Shown: positions 37,628 through 47,383, counted from the stretch's first letter. The stretch is DNA of 64,000 nucleotides from Actinokineospora alba (GCF_004362515.1 NZ_SNXU01000001.1:6386001-6450000), one strand, 5' to 3'. Notes: a model not told the origin generated them from the sequence alone. Program-made: numbers and translations.

Positions 37628-38745
37628 GCAGGCGTCACCTGATCCCTGGCCAGCTCCGCGCCGTGTACTACTTCGAGGACACCCTGCACCGGGCCGGGCC
37701 CGAAGGAGGGCGCTCACTCCTCGCCGCCGCAGCGGAACTCGGCTTCACCGCCGTGGTCACCGAACCGGTGCGGTTACCCGAGTGGCTGGTGCCCACCGCG
37801 CATGAGCTGGGCATGGCCGCACTGGTTGCCGTCGCGTGCTTCTCCGACCACGCTGACCCGATCCTGCCCGAGAACCCACACTTGTGGCCGATCGAGTCGA
37901 CGGGCAGGCGCAGGCCGCGCCAGGAGTGGTACACCGGCCTGATCCCCACCGACGAGACGCACAACGCGACCGTCGTCCAGCGCTGCGCCCGGCTGGCCGA
38001 GCAGGGCGTCGACGGTGTCATCGCCGACTTCATCCGCTGGCCGATGCACTGGGAGCTGGAGCTGCGCGCCCCGGAGCGCCACCAGGAGACGTCTTACGAC
38101 GCCATCACCCTCGCCCGGTTCGCGGACTGGTCGGGCGTCGCTGTTCCCCACGAGCCCGTGTCCGCCGCCGAGCGCATCCACAGCGAGCACGCCGAGACCT
38201 GGTACGACTTCCGCCGCATGGTGATCACCGACGTGCTGCGCAGAATCGGCGAAGCGGTGCGGGAAGCCAATCCCGACGCGCTGGTCGGCGCGTTCGTCGT
38301 GCCCGCGACCGAGCCGCAGCGCATGACGTGGCTTGGCCAGGACGTCGCCGCCTTCGCCGAGCACTGCGACGTGCTGTTCCCCATGGCCTACCACGCGATC
38401 ACGCACCGCCCGCCGTCCTGGGTCGCCGAGGTGACCAGGGAGATCGCGGCGAGCAGCGGCGGCGTGGTCGTCCCCGTCGTCCAGTCCACATCGGACCCGG
38501 CGGTGAGCGACGGCGCGGACTGGGGGCCGCGCTTCGACGCCGCCGACTTCGCCGACGCGCTCGCCCACGCGGCCGAGGCCGCGAGTGGTGTCGTCGTCTT
38601 CTGCGGCGAGGGGCTCACCCCGGACCGCGCCCACGAGGTCGCCCGGTCGTTCGGCCGGGACACCACACCAGCCCTGAGCAACCGAAGAGCGAAGGAGCCG
38701 TTCGAAAGTCACCATCCCCTGCTACGCAGCAAGGACCCAGCATGA
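37624..38745 (+). CDS. Cytoplasmic glycosidase-like TIM-barrel protein
   Basis: A 373-residue protein without signal peptide, starting at the ATG overlapping the permease stop. Blocks such as LLAAAAELGFTAVVTEP, RCARLAEQGVDGVIADFIRWPMHWELE, WYDFRRMVITDVLRRIGEAVREANPDALVGAFV and FAEHCDVLFPMAYHAIT follow the strand-helix rhythm of putative glycoside hydrolase-like (GHL/DUF4015-like) barrels. Acidic residues at the ends of strands (IADFIRW, TEP) could be catalytic. Its position between importer permeases and a secreted GH20 suggests it processes the imported sugar. It overlaps the GH20 gene by 4 nt. Substrate and reaction are unknown. Confidence 0.6.
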   Translation: MSRRHLIPGQLRAVYYFEDTLHRAGPEGGRSLLAAAAELGFTAVVTEPVRLPEWLVPTAHELGMAALVAVACFSDHADPILPENPHLWPIESTGRRRPRQEWYTGLIPTDETHNATVVQRCARLAEQGVDGVIADFIRWPMHWELELRAPERHQETSYDAITLARFADWSGVAVPHEPVSAAERIHSEHAETWYDFRRMVITDVLRRIGEAVREANPDALVGAFVVPATEPQRMTWLGQDVAAFAEHCDVLFPMAYHAITHRPPSWVAEVTREIAASSGGVVVPVVQSTSDPAVSDGADWGPRFDAADFADALAHAAEAASGVVVFCGEGLTPDRAHEVARSFGRDTTPALSNRRAKEPFESHHPLLRSKDPA

Positions 38746-41345
38746 GTTCTCGCCTGTCCCCACCGGCATCGCGCGCCCGCGCGATGATCACCAAACTCAC
38801 CGTCGTCACGACCGCCGCCGCGGGCATCGTCGTCCTCGGCCAGTCGCCCGCGCAGGCGTCGGCCGCCGACACGATCGTGCCCAGGGTCGCCTCCTGGACC
38901 CCGGCCACCGGCACCTTCACCCTGACCTCGACCAGCCGCATCGTCGTCGACGCGGCCACCGCGTCGAGCTACACGTCCGGCCCCGACTCCCCCACCACCT
39001 CGCGTCGCACCCTGTCCCAGGTCGCGACCAAGCTGCGCACCGACATCCAGGCCGTCACCGGACGCGCGCTGACCGTCGTCACCGGCGGCGCAGCCGCCAC
39101 GGGCGACATCACGCTCGCCCTGTCCAACAGTGACGCGACGCTGGGCGTCGAGGGCTACCGGATCGCCGTGGGCGACCAGGTGGCCGTCACCGCCCCCACG
39201 TCGACCGGCGCTTTCCAGGCCGGCCGGTCGATCCTGCAGCTGCTCAAGACCGACGCGGGCAACGACAACCTCACCCGCGGCACGGTCCGTGACCTGCCCT
39301 CGCTGACCTACCGGGCCGTGTCGGTCGACCTCGGCAGGCGACACTGGGAGGTTTCCGCGATCCAGGACGTCATCCGGCAGCTCGCCTGGCACAAGCTCAA
39401 CATCCTGCAGCTGCACTTCAACGAGAGCGAGGCGTTCCGCCTCTACAGCCCGAACTACGCGGGCATCGCGCCGACCGACGCCAAGGCCAGGTACTCCCAG
39501 GCCGACATCGCCGCGATCGAGGCGGTGGCCGCCGAGCACCACGTCACCGTGGTCCCCGAGATCGACATGCCCGCGCACTCCACCGCCATCGCCCTCGGCG
39601 GCGGCGCGAACCGGTCGATGGCGCCGAAGTGCGGCAGCGGCAACGAATGGGTGCTCGACTACGTCGACCCGGCCGTGCGGTCGTGGGCCAACAACCTGCT
39701 GGGCGAGTTCGTCTCGTGGTTCAGCGGACCGTACTTCCACATCGGCAACGACGAGGTCCCCCACACGCTGGCGTCGTGCCCGTACGTGCAGAACGCGATC
39801 GACACCGATCCCGCGATCACCAACTTCGAGGACCTGCAGGAACGCTTCATCAGCGAGCAGAACGCGGTCGTCAAGGCGGCGGGCAAGCGCACGATGATGT
39901 GGGCCAACGCGGCGAACATCCTGCCGGAGAAGGAGATCATCCTGGTCAACTTCGGCTCGGACGCCAACGCGGCCACGCTGCGGAACATGGGCTACGACGT
40001 CGTCAACACCGCGTACAACACCGGTTCCTACACCCGCTTCTTCCTGATCCCCGCCGCGTTCGGCGACACCAGGCACGTCGCGAAGGGCACGATCTACGGC
40101 TGGACACCCGCGACACCGGGTGGGCGCAACCTCGGCCAGCAGGTCGCCATCTGGTCCGACCAGATCTACTTCGGTGACACCAAGTACTTCACCGACGAAC
40201 TGGACTCGCGGCGCGCCGAACTGGCCGAGCGGACCTGGAACTCGACCGCGACCAGCGCGACCTACAGCCAGTTCGTCGCGAAGGTCGCCGCGGCCGGGGC
40301 GGCGCCCGGTGTCAGCACCGCGACACCGGCTCGCACGGCCAACGGGCAGCCCGACCACCACTACGACTTCAACGAGAACCTGCCGGTGACGTCGGCGACG
40401 CACTTCCCCGGCGGCTACACCTATCCGACGGCCCGCGACAGTGTCGGCGGCAAGCACGCGAGCGCCTACACCGCCGAAGCGCCGACCTTCCCGACCGCGG
40501 GGTATCGCGGCAGCGGAGCGCGGTTCACCGCGGGGGCGAACGACAAGCTCAACATCGCGGGCTCCGACCTCGCTCCACCGTGGACGGTCGCGACGTGGGT
40601 GCGCCGTGAGGTGAACGGAACGGACACGCAACTCCTGCGCGGCTGGAACACCGCGATCAAGCTGGAGCAGAACGGGACCACCAACCGGGTCGGCGTGACG
40701 ACCTACGGCGTCGGGGACTACTCCTTCGCGTACACGGTCCCGCTCAACCAGTGGACGCACCTGGCGATCGTGGCGACGCCCACCGGGACGAGCCTGTACG
40801 CCAATGGCTCGCTGGTGCAGACGATCCCGCAGACCGTGGCGCTGCCGCGAGGCGCGATCGGCGGCAACCGGGCGTTCGGCGGCACCCTCGACGAACTGCG
40901 CATCTACGACGAGGCACTGTCGGCGACCCAGATCGCGGCGCTGCACAGCGCGTACCAGTCCGATGCCGCCCTGGGCAGCCCGGCGACGGCGTCCACAGTG
41001 GAGACTTCCGCCTTCCCCGCGTCGGCGGCAGTGGACGGGATCTCGTCGACCCGCTGGTCGAGCACCCGCATGGATCCACAGTGGATCCGGGTGGACCTGG
41101 GCAGCGTCAAGGCGATCAACCGGGTGAAGCTCACGTGGGAGGCGGCCTACGGCCGGGACTACCAGGTCCAGGTCTCCACCGACGGCACGAACTTCACCAC
41201 GATCCGCAGCCAGGTCGGCGGTGACGGCGGCGTGGACGACCTGACCGGGCTGTCCGGCAGCGGCCGATACCTGCGGATCCACGGAACCGCGCGGGGCACC
41301 ACCTACGGCTACTCGTTGTGGTCGCTGGAAGTGGGCGCGGCGTAG
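38742..41345 (+). CDS. Secreted GH20 beta-N-acetylhexosaminidase with LamG and F5/8C modules
   Basis: An 867-residue exported enzyme. A signal peptide ends near QASAAD (about residue 42). A GH20b-like N-domain precedes the catalytic barrel (YRAVSVDLGRRHWEVSAIQDVIRQLAWHKLN; VVPEIDMPAHS). The Asp337-Glu338 pair in FHIGNDEVPH is the GH20 substrate-assisted catalytic pair. After about residue 530 comes a LamG-like jelly roll (HHYDFNENLPVTS; WTVATWVRREVNG; GTLDELRIYDEALSATQIAALH) and then a C-terminal discoidin/CBM32-like domain (ASTVETSAFPASAAVDG; WIRVDLGSVKAINRVKLTWE). The family includes lacto-N-biosidases and chitobiases, so the exact substrate is open. The ATG overlaps the preceding stop. Confidence 0.92.
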   Translation: MSSRLSPPASRARAMITKLTVVTTAAAGIVVLGQSPAQASAADTIVPRVASWTPATGTFTLTSTSRIVVDAATASSYTSGPDSPTTSRRTLSQVATKLRTDIQAVTGRALTVVTGGAAATGDITLALSNSDATLGVEGYRIAVGDQVAVTAPTSTGAFQAGRSILQLLKTDAGNDNLTRGTVRDLPSLTYRAVSVDLGRRHWEVSAIQDVIRQLAWHKLNILQLHFNESEAFRLYSPNYAGIAPTDAKARYSQADIAAIEAVAAEHHVTVVPEIDMPAHSTAIALGGGANRSMAPKCGSGNEWVLDYVDPAVRSWANNLLGEFVSWFSGPYFHIGNDEVPHTLASCPYVQNAIDTDPAITNFEDLQERFISEQNAVVKAAGKRTMMWANAANILPEKEIILVNFGSDANAATLRNMGYDVVNTAYNTGSYTRFFLIPAAFGDTRHVAKGTIYGWTPATPGGRNLGQQVAIWSDQIYFGDTKYFTDELDSRRAELAERTWNSTATSATYSQFVAKVAAAGAAPGVSTATPARTANGQPDHHYDFNENLPVTSATHFPGGYTYPTARDSVGGKHASAYTAEAPTFPTAGYRGSGARFTAGANDKLNIAGSDLAPPWTVATWVRREVNGTDTQLLRGWNTAIKLEQNGTTNRVGVTTYGVGDYSFAYTVPLNQWTHLAIVATPTGTSLYANGSLVQTIPQTVALPRGAIGGNRAFGGTLDELRIYDEALSATQIAALHSAYQSDAALGSPATASTVETSAFPASAAVDGISSTRWSSTRMDPQWIRVDLGSVKAINRVKLTWEAAYGRDYQVQVSTDGTNFTTIRSQVGGDGGVDDLTGLSGSGRYLRIHGTARGTTYGYSLWSLEVGAA

Positions 41346-41350
41346 GAAAC

Positions 41351-41390
41351 GGCGGTGGTGCGCGCGAACGGCACCGCGCGCACCACCGCC
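41351..41390 (+). terminator. Hairpin after the GH20 gene
   Basis: GGCGGTGGTGCGCGCG (41351-41366) pairs perfectly with 41375-41390 around an 8-nt loop, 6 nt after the GH20 stop and just before the GntR gene. It probably terminates the upstream operon. Confidence 0.8.
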
Positions 41391-41413
41391 ACCGTCCGCG
41401 AGAGGAACCCTCC

Positions 41414-42133
41414 ATGCACAGCAAGTACCGAGTGGTGGCCGACCAGCTGATCAGCTCGATCGAGCGCGGCGAGTACCCGGTCGGCAGTGTGCTGCCGCCG
41501 TTGCGCGAACTGACGGTGCGCTTCGACGTCGCCCGCGGCACGGCCCGCGCCGCGGTCGCCATCCTGGTGGGCGAGGGGCTGGCGGTCGTGAGACAGGGCG
41601 TCGGCACGCTGGTGTGCGCGACGAGACCGGCTTCCCGGCCCGCCCCGCCGACGCCGGTCGAGACACCTCGCCCGGGCCACCCGGAGGTCGTGCTGAGCGG
41701 GTGGACAAGCGCCGACGCCGAGGTCGCGACCAGGCTCGGCGTGGCGTCGGGCAGCCTCGTGGTCCACCGCGTCCGCCATCACCGCACCGGACGCCGGATC
41801 GTGCAGATCGATCAGCAGTGGGTGCCCGCGACGGTCGCGGGCCGGATCGAGGAGCACACCGGCCAGGACATCGCCGACCGCGACGACACCCCGTACGCCA
41901 ACCTGACCGACCTGATGCGCCGAGCAGGGCTCAACCCGGTGGTCGCCGCGGTCACGCTGAGCGCCCGGATGCCCGAGCAGCCCGAGTGCACAACCATGCG
42001 CATCCAGGCCACGCGACCGGTCCTGGTCGCCCACCACGTCGTCCACGATTCCACTGGCAGACCGGTGGAAACCACGACGACGGTCGGTTCAGCCGACCGC
42101 GCAACGCCGATGTTCACCATCCCCGTGGGCTAA
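41414..42133 (+). CDS. GntR family regulator with UTRA domain (HutC/DasR type)
   Basis: A 239-residue regulator. ATG 41414 follows AGAGGA; an upstream open frame starting at 41318 overlaps the GH20 end and is not needed. The winged HTH is YRVVADQLISSIERGEYPVG, LPPLRELTVRFDVARGTARAAVAIL. Residues 90-235 form a UTRA sensor (LGVASGSLVVHRVRHHRTG; IVQIDQQWVPATV; ATRPVLVAHHVVHDSTGRPVE). DasR-like members sense amino-sugar phosphates. It lies between GH20 and GH2 genes, with GGTCTA repeats just downstream resembling half of a DasR site, so it likely controls the GH2/beta-helix operon. Confidence 0.88.
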   Translation: MHSKYRVVADQLISSIERGEYPVGSVLPPLRELTVRFDVARGTARAAVAILVGEGLAVVRQGVGTLVCATRPASRPAPPTPVETPRPGHPEVVLSGWTSADAEVATRLGVASGSLVVHRVRHHRTGRRIVQIDQQWVPATVAGRIEEHTGQDIADRDDTPYANLTDLMRRAGLNPVVAAVTLSARMPEQPECTTMRIQATRPVLVAHHVVHDSTGRPVETTTTVGSADRATPMFTIPVG

Positions 42134-42140
42134 TACATCA

Positions 42141-42157
42141 GAGGTCTAAGTGGTCTA
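42141..42157 (+). promoter_or_regulatory. GGTCTA direct repeats, candidate GntR operator
   Basis: GAGGTCTA (42141-42148) and GTGGTCTA (42150-42157) are direct repeats 9 bp apart. GTGGTCTA equals one half of the DasR-type consensus (TGGTCTAGACCA), but the second half is missing. It is about 140 bp before the GH2 start. No other feature is seen in the remaining leader. Confidence 0.4.
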
Positions 42158-42292
42158 CCGCCGTTCGGGCGATGGCAATACTTGCTAGTTGTGGCCGTTT
42201 ATCGGCGGTGCAACACTTGCCCGCGTCCCCATCGAGCGTCCAATTTTCCACGGATAGCTCCGATGTATCGCCCCGAACAAGTTGGGGGTTTC

Positions 42293-45064
42293 GTGCAGGC
42301 AGGTTCGCGCGGGTCGGCCGCCTTGGCCATCGCCATCGCCCTCGTCCCACTCCTCGTCCCCGCGTCGGCGCAAGCGAGCACCGTCGCCTTCATCAGCCCG
42401 ACAGTGTCGTCACTGAGCGGGACGGTCGACCTGGAGGTCACCGCTCCCCCGGGCACCACCAGCGTCCGGTTCTCGGTGGACGGCACCGCTGTCGCCGAGG
42501 TCACCGGCCAGTACGCCACCGCCACCGGCAGCGCGCCGATCTGGCGCACGGCAACCGATGCGGGCTGGTTCACCGCCGGCTCCCACACCCTGCGGGCCGA
42601 CGCGATCACCCCGTCCGGCACCGTGACCGCCACCAAGGCGGTGACCACGACCAGACCAGCCGACCCGCCCGGCACCACCTCGCTCGACGGGACGTGGGCG
42701 TTCGCCACCGAGGCCGAGCTGGCCGCGGGCGCCCTCGACGGCACCCGGCCCGCCGCCGCCCAGCCCGGATTCGACGAGTCACGCCTGAGCCCGGTGCTGG
42801 TTCCGAGCTCGTATGGCGCGGTCCGGAGCAAGTGGGACGCCGCGCAGGGCAACCGCGTGCTGTACCGCCGGTCGATCGACCTGGCCCCGGCCGCCGGACT
42901 GCGCACCCATCTCGTGTTCGAGTCCTGCTTCTTCGCCTGCCGGTACTTCCTCAACGGCGTCGACGTCGGCGCCTCGACAGGCGGCTATCTCCCGGTCCGG
43001 CTCGACGCGACCGCCGCCGCGCGCGACGGCGCCAACACCCTCGCCGTCGTGGCGGACGGCCGGAACTCGACCACCAACGCGTTCACCACGACCCACCTGT
43101 ACTGGCAGTGGGGTGGGCTGGTCCAGTCGGCGCGGGTGGAGCGGGTTCGCGGGGTGGCGATCACCAACCTCACCGCGGAGGGCAGCCGCGCGGGTGTGCT
43201 CACCTTGCGCGCGCAGGGAACCAGCACCGCGACGACAGCTATCGGCATCGCGACCAAGGTCGTCGTCCGCCGTCCGGACGGCACGGAGGCAGCCAACCGC
43301 ACCGTGTGGTTCAACGTCCCGGCCGGTGGCGGTGCCGTGCAGCCGGTGACGATCGATCTCGGCGCGCCTGTGCTGTGGAGTCCGGCGAACCCGTCCCGGT
43401 ACACAGTGGACATCGCGGTCCCCTCCGGTTATGGCCGGTCCGTGACGCTGCGGCCAGGTTTCCGGGACGTCGCGGTGTCGGGCTCGGACGTCGTCCTCAA
43501 TGGACAGGTCCTGGCGAACCTGCCGGGCTTCAATCGGCACGCCGACTACCCCGGTCTCGGCCGCACGATCCCCGACGGGCTGGTGGTCCGCGAGCTGCGC
43601 GAGCTGTACGCGAAGGGATACCGGATCTTCCGGCCCGGGCACTACCCGACGACGCCAGCCGTGCTGGACGAGGCCGATCGACTGGGCATGCTCGTCATCG
43701 AGGAGGTGTCGATCCAGCAGCTCAGCGGCACCGCGCTGATCTCCCCCGCGGTGACCGCGTTCGCCAAGGACCAGCTGCGGCGGATGATCGACCGCGACCG
43801 CGGGCACCCGAGCGTCGTCATCTGGTCGGTGGGCAACGAGAACCACACCCAGACCGCCGAGGGCGCCGAGTACGTGCGCGATCTCGTCACCTACGGCAAG
43901 TCCCTGGACGCGACCCGGCTCTACACCGAGGTCAGCGCGTGGCACACCAGCGACAAGTCCTACGCGCACCAGGACATCGTGCTCGCCAACGTCTACTACG
44001 GCTGGTACGGCTCGAAGTTCACCGACGTCCCCGGCCTGCTCGACCGCATCCAGGCGCTCGCGAGCGGCAAGCCCGTCATGATCAGCGAGTACGGCGCGGA
44101 AGCAGTCAAGGGCCGGTCGAACCTGGGGTTCGGCGGCGAGTACTACCAGGGCCTGATGATCGACGAGTACAACCGGCTCGTCGGCAAGCGCCCGCACACC
44201 CTCGGCCTGATGTACTGGACGTCCACGGAGTTCGTCGCCTCGCCGACCTGGTCGGGCGGCAACCCCGAGCCGGTGGCGCCGTTCCACACCAAGGGAATGC
44301 GCACGTGGTTCGGTGAGGCGAAACTGGGCTGGCGGGTGATGTTCGCGCCGGTGCGGATCCGGGAGATCGCGCCGTTCACCTCGTCGGCTTCGGTGACGAT
44401 CGACGACGTCAACGGCAAAGGCGCGTCCGGCACGCTCAAGGTGACACCGCCCGCCGGGTTCACCGGCCCGGCCGACCAGCCGTTCACCGTGCCGCCAGGT
44501 GGCTCGACGACGGTCGACGTGCCCCTCACCGGGCAGTTCCCGAAGGCGGGCACCGATGGCGCCCCAGGTCTGGTGCGGGCCGTCATCGACGCGGACACCG
44601 AAGCCCAGCCTCGGCCGCTGTGGCCCGCGCCGGGTGGGGTCCTCGCGCTGGACGCGGGCGGTGACACCTCGCCGCTCGCACCCGGCTACCAACGGCTCGG
44701 CACCTCCACCTCCTACAGCACGGCCACCGGTTTCGGCTGGGTGGGCACGGGACCGCAGCAGCGCGACCGGGCCAACCCGGACGACCTGCGCCGCGACTTC
44801 GCCACCGACACCGCCGCCCGCACCCTGCGGATCACCGTGCCGTCAGGCGGCCGGACGGTGCACGTCCTGGTCGGTGACCGGCAGTACGCCGCCGATCCGA
44901 TGCGGATCAGTGCCGGGGGCACGACGGTGCTCGACACCGCCGCCCTGCCGAAAGGCTCGTTCCGCTGGCACGCCGTCCCGCTGACCGGCGGCACGCACGA
45001 CCTGGTGATCTCCGCGACGACCGCGGGCACCTACTGGAAGCTCGCCGCGCTGGTCGTCTCATGA
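42293..45064 (+). CDS. Secreted GH2 family beta-glycosidase
   Basis: About 923 residues from GTG 42293, which gives a clean signal peptide (QAGSRGSAALAIAIALVPLL, end SAQAS); ATG 42263 in frame would add 10 residues. An N-terminal Ig-like segment precedes the GH2 sugar-binding domain (TTSLDGTWAFATEAE; RVLYRRSIDLAP; YFLNGVDVG) and the barrel. The acid/base is Glu516 in WSVGNENH and the nucleophile Glu599 in MISEYGAEA. C-terminal domains of about 250 residues follow. GH2 covers beta-galactosidases, glucuronidases and mannosidases; the substrate is not resolved. It is coupled to the beta-helix gene by a 4-nt overlap. Confidence 0.88.
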   Translation: MQAGSRGSAALAIAIALVPLLVPASAQASTVAFISPTVSSLSGTVDLEVTAPPGTTSVRFSVDGTAVAEVTGQYATATGSAPIWRTATDAGWFTAGSHTLRADAITPSGTVTATKAVTTTRPADPPGTTSLDGTWAFATEAELAAGALDGTRPAAAQPGFDESRLSPVLVPSSYGAVRSKWDAAQGNRVLYRRSIDLAPAAGLRTHLVFESCFFACRYFLNGVDVGASTGGYLPVRLDATAAARDGANTLAVVADGRNSTTNAFTTTHLYWQWGGLVQSARVERVRGVAITNLTAEGSRAGVLTLRAQGTSTATTAIGIATKVVVRRPDGTEAANRTVWFNVPAGGGAVQPVTIDLGAPVLWSPANPSRYTVDIAVPSGYGRSVTLRPGFRDVAVSGSDVVLNGQVLANLPGFNRHADYPGLGRTIPDGLVVRELRELYAKGYRIFRPGHYPTTPAVLDEADRLGMLVIEEVSIQQLSGTALISPAVTAFAKDQLRRMIDRDRGHPSVVIWSVGNENHTQTAEGAEYVRDLVTYGKSLDATRLYTEVSAWHTSDKSYAHQDIVLANVYYGWYGSKFTDVPGLLDRIQALASGKPVMISEYGAEAVKGRSNLGFGGEYYQGLMIDEYNRLVGKRPHTLGLMYWTSTEFVASPTWSGGNPEPVAPFHTKGMRTWFGEAKLGWRVMFAPVRIREIAPFTSSASVTIDDVNGKGASGTLKVTPPAGFTGPADQPFTVPPGGSTTVDVPLTGQFPKAGTDGAPGLVRAVIDADTEAQPRPLWPAPGGVLALDAGGDTSPLAPGYQRLGTSTSYSTATGFGWVGTGPQQRDRANPDDLRRDFATDTAARTLRITVPSGGRTVHVLVGDRQYAADPMRISAGGTTVLDTAALPKGSFRWHAVPLTGGTHDLVISATTAGTYWKLAALVVS

Positions 45065-47367
45065 CCCGCGCCCGATTTCGACCTGGAGCAACAATGATCG
45101 CCATTCGAGCCGCGGCGACGGCGCTGGCGTTATGCGGCCTGGTCGCCGCCACGCCCGCCTCCGCCCAGACCTCGGCGCAGCGAGTGCTGTACGCCTCCCC
45201 CACCGGTTCGGGCACCGCCTGCACGGCCACCGCGCCGTGTTCGCTCGACGGCGCGCGATCCGTAGTGCGCACGCTCGTGCCGACCATGACCGGCGACCTC
45301 GTGGTGACCCTCGCGGGCGGCACCTACGCCCGGACGAGCGCCTTCGAGCTAGGCCCGCAGGACTCCGGGCGCAACGGCTTCCGGGTGGTGTGGACGGCCG
45401 CCGCGGGCGCCAAACCGGTGTTCAGCGGGGCGAAGACCGTGACCGGGTGGCAGAAGTGGGACGCCGCCAAGGAGATCTGGCGCGCGCCGCTGCCCGCGGG
45501 CACGAACCCGCGCCAGCTCTACGTCAACGGCTCGCCTCGACCGCGCGCCGCCGGAGCGGGCTGCGAGAAGGTGGTGTGCCCGGCGGACGCGACGGGCTTG
45601 GGCGGCGCCTCGGCGACCGGTGTCGCCGGGTTCCGGTACCCGCAGGACGTGGAGGCGTCGATCAAGGTGCGGTGGCGCAACTACCGCTGCGGGGTCGCTT
45701 CGGTGTCCGGCGACAAGCTGGTGATGCGGCAGCCGTGCTGGAAGAACTCCGCCTCCGGGACCAATCGGACCGGGCCCTACTGGGATTCGACCACAGTGGA
45801 CTCGGGGCGGTACACCGGTGTCGCCTTCTTCGAGAACGCCTACGAGCTGATCGACCGCCCGGGCGAGTGGTACGCGAACGCCCACGACGGTTACCTGTAC
45901 TACAAGGTGAACTACCCCGGCAGTGACCCGAACACGGGCACCTTCGAGGTTCCCGCGACCGAGACGCTGCTGCGGCTGGGCGGATCCACGACCGACCCGG
46001 TCCACGACCTCACCGTCAACGGCATTACTTTCGCGTACACCACCTGGCAGCAGCCGAAGTCCGACGAGGGCTACGCCGGGATGCAGGCCGGGCTCACGCT
46101 GACCGGCTTCACCGGCCCCGTGGACCACGCGGGTCGTTACTACACCAAGCCGGAAGCGGCGGTGCACGTGCGCACCGGCCGGAGTGTGACCGTCAGCGGG
46201 TCGACGTTCACCCACCTCGGCGGTGCCGGGATCAAGCTGGAGACCGGCACCCAGCGGTCGACGGTCACCCGCAACACGTTCACCGACATCTCCGGCGGCG
46301 CGGTTTTGGTGGGTGACACCGAGCCCAACCCGCCCGCGGAGTTGGTCTCCCTGGCCAACACAGTCTCGTACAACACGATCACGTGGGTGGCCAAGGAGTT
46401 CACCGACTCGGTCGCGATCTGGTCGGGGTATGACGCCGAGCTGTCGGTGGACCACAACACGATCGCGAACCTGCCGTACTCCGGCATCAGCGTCGGCTGG
46501 GGCTGGAACCAGACCGAGGCCCAGAAGCCGGTGCTGCGCGACAACCGGATCACCAACAACGCCATCACCAACGTCCTGATGCCCGCGGGCGGCCAGCACG
46601 ACGGCGGCGCGATCTACACCCAAGGCCCGCAGCCGCGCTCGGTGATCTCGGGCAACTACCTCAACCGCAGTGAGTACGAGGGCACCGAACGCGACGGGAA
46701 CGGCGTCTACCTCGACGAACAGGGCTCGTACCTGACCGTGGAGCGCAACGTGATCCTGCGCGTCGGCGGCAAGTGGGTGTCCAACTGGGCCGGGTACGGC
46801 ATCCAGAACACCGCGCGCAACAACTGGACCGACACGTGGGCGCCCGCGCTGTCGGGCACCGGCAGCACCATGGTCGACAACCAGACCACGCTCGCCACGC
46901 TGCCGGAGGAAGCCCTCGCGGTCGCCCGTTCGGCGGGCGCATCGGCGACGACGGTGGAGCAGATCGCCCCCGACTTCGCCCGGGGCAAGCCCGCGACGCA
47001 GTCGTCGACCGCGAGCGCGGCCGGGCTGGCCAACGATGGGAACACCTACAACTCCAGCCAGACCTTGTCGCAGGCGCAGCCGTACTGGCAGGTCGACCTC
47101 GGGGTGTCACGGCAGCTCGGTCAGGTGGAGATCTGGAACCCGAACGCGGTGGCCGCCCTGAGCGACTTCTACGTGCTGGTGTCGGACAGTCCGATCACGG
47201 CGGCGGGGCTGGCTGAGGCCCGGGCGCAGGCAGGCGTGTCGTCCTACCACCACTCGGCGAGGGCGCTGCGGCCCAGTTTCCTGGACATCGGCCGGACCGG
47301 GCGGTACGTCCGGGTCCAACTCGCGGGGACGGCGGCGCTGTCCCTCTCGGAGGTCAAGGTCCACTGA
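45061..47367 (+). CDS. Secreted right-handed beta-helix glycosidase-like protein with discoidin-type domain
   Basis: A 768-residue exported protein whose ATG overlaps the GH2 stop; a second ATG at residue 12 may be the true start of the signal peptide (ending ASAQT). The N-terminal block FELGPQDSGRNGFRVVWTAA, PVFSGAKTVTGWQKWD and RQLYVNGSPRPRA is seen in beta-helix hydrolases of the GH141/GH110-like sort. Repeated helix rungs follow (TVSGSTFTHLGGAGIKLETGT; STVTRNTFTDISGGAVLVGD; LSVDHNTIANLPYSGISVGWG). From about residue 640 a discoidin/CBM32-like domain is readable (GKPATQSSTASAAGLANDG; YWQVDLGVSRQLGQVEIWN). It probably removes a side group from the same glycan attacked by GH2 and GH20. The exact family is uncertain. 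Confidence 0.72.
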   Translation: MTRARFRPGATMIAIRAAATALALCGLVAATPASAQTSAQRVLYASPTGSGTACTATAPCSLDGARSVVRTLVPTMTGDLVVTLAGGTYARTSAFELGPQDSGRNGFRVVWTAAAGAKPVFSGAKTVTGWQKWDAAKEIWRAPLPAGTNPRQLYVNGSPRPRAAGAGCEKVVCPADATGLGGASATGVAGFRYPQDVEASIKVRWRNYRCGVASVSGDKLVMRQPCWKNSASGTNRTGPYWDSTTVDSGRYTGVAFFENAYELIDRPGEWYANAHDGYLYYKVNYPGSDPNTGTFEVPATETLLRLGGSTTDPVHDLTVNGITFAYTTWQQPKSDEGYAGMQAGLTLTGFTGPVDHAGRYYTKPEAAVHVRTGRSVTVSGSTFTHLGGAGIKLETGTQRSTVTRNTFTDISGGAVLVGDTEPNPPAELVSLANTVSYNTITWVAKEFTDSVAIWSGYDAELSVDHNTIANLPYSGISVGWGWNQTEAQKPVLRDNRITNNAITNVLMPAGGQHDGGAIYTQGPQPRSVISGNYLNRSEYEGTERDGNGVYLDEQGSYLTVERNVILRVGGKWVSNWAGYGIQNTARNNWTDTWAPALSGTGSTMVDNQTTLATLPEEALAVARSAGASATTVEQIAPDFARGKPATQSSTASAAGLANDGNTYNSSQTLSQAQPYWQVDLGVSRQLGQVEIWNPNAVAALSDFYVLVSDSPITAAGLAEARAQAGVSSYHHSARALRPSFLDIGRTGRYVRVQLAGTAALSLSEVKVH

Positions 47368-47383
47368 CGCGGTGGCGGCGTGC

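Noticed and set aside
38709..41282. 857-residue minus-strand open frame
   Set aside because: Antisense to the GH20 gene. It is rich in Arg/Val/Gly/Asp as expected from the third-position GC bias, has no domain, and the plus strand is clearly coding.
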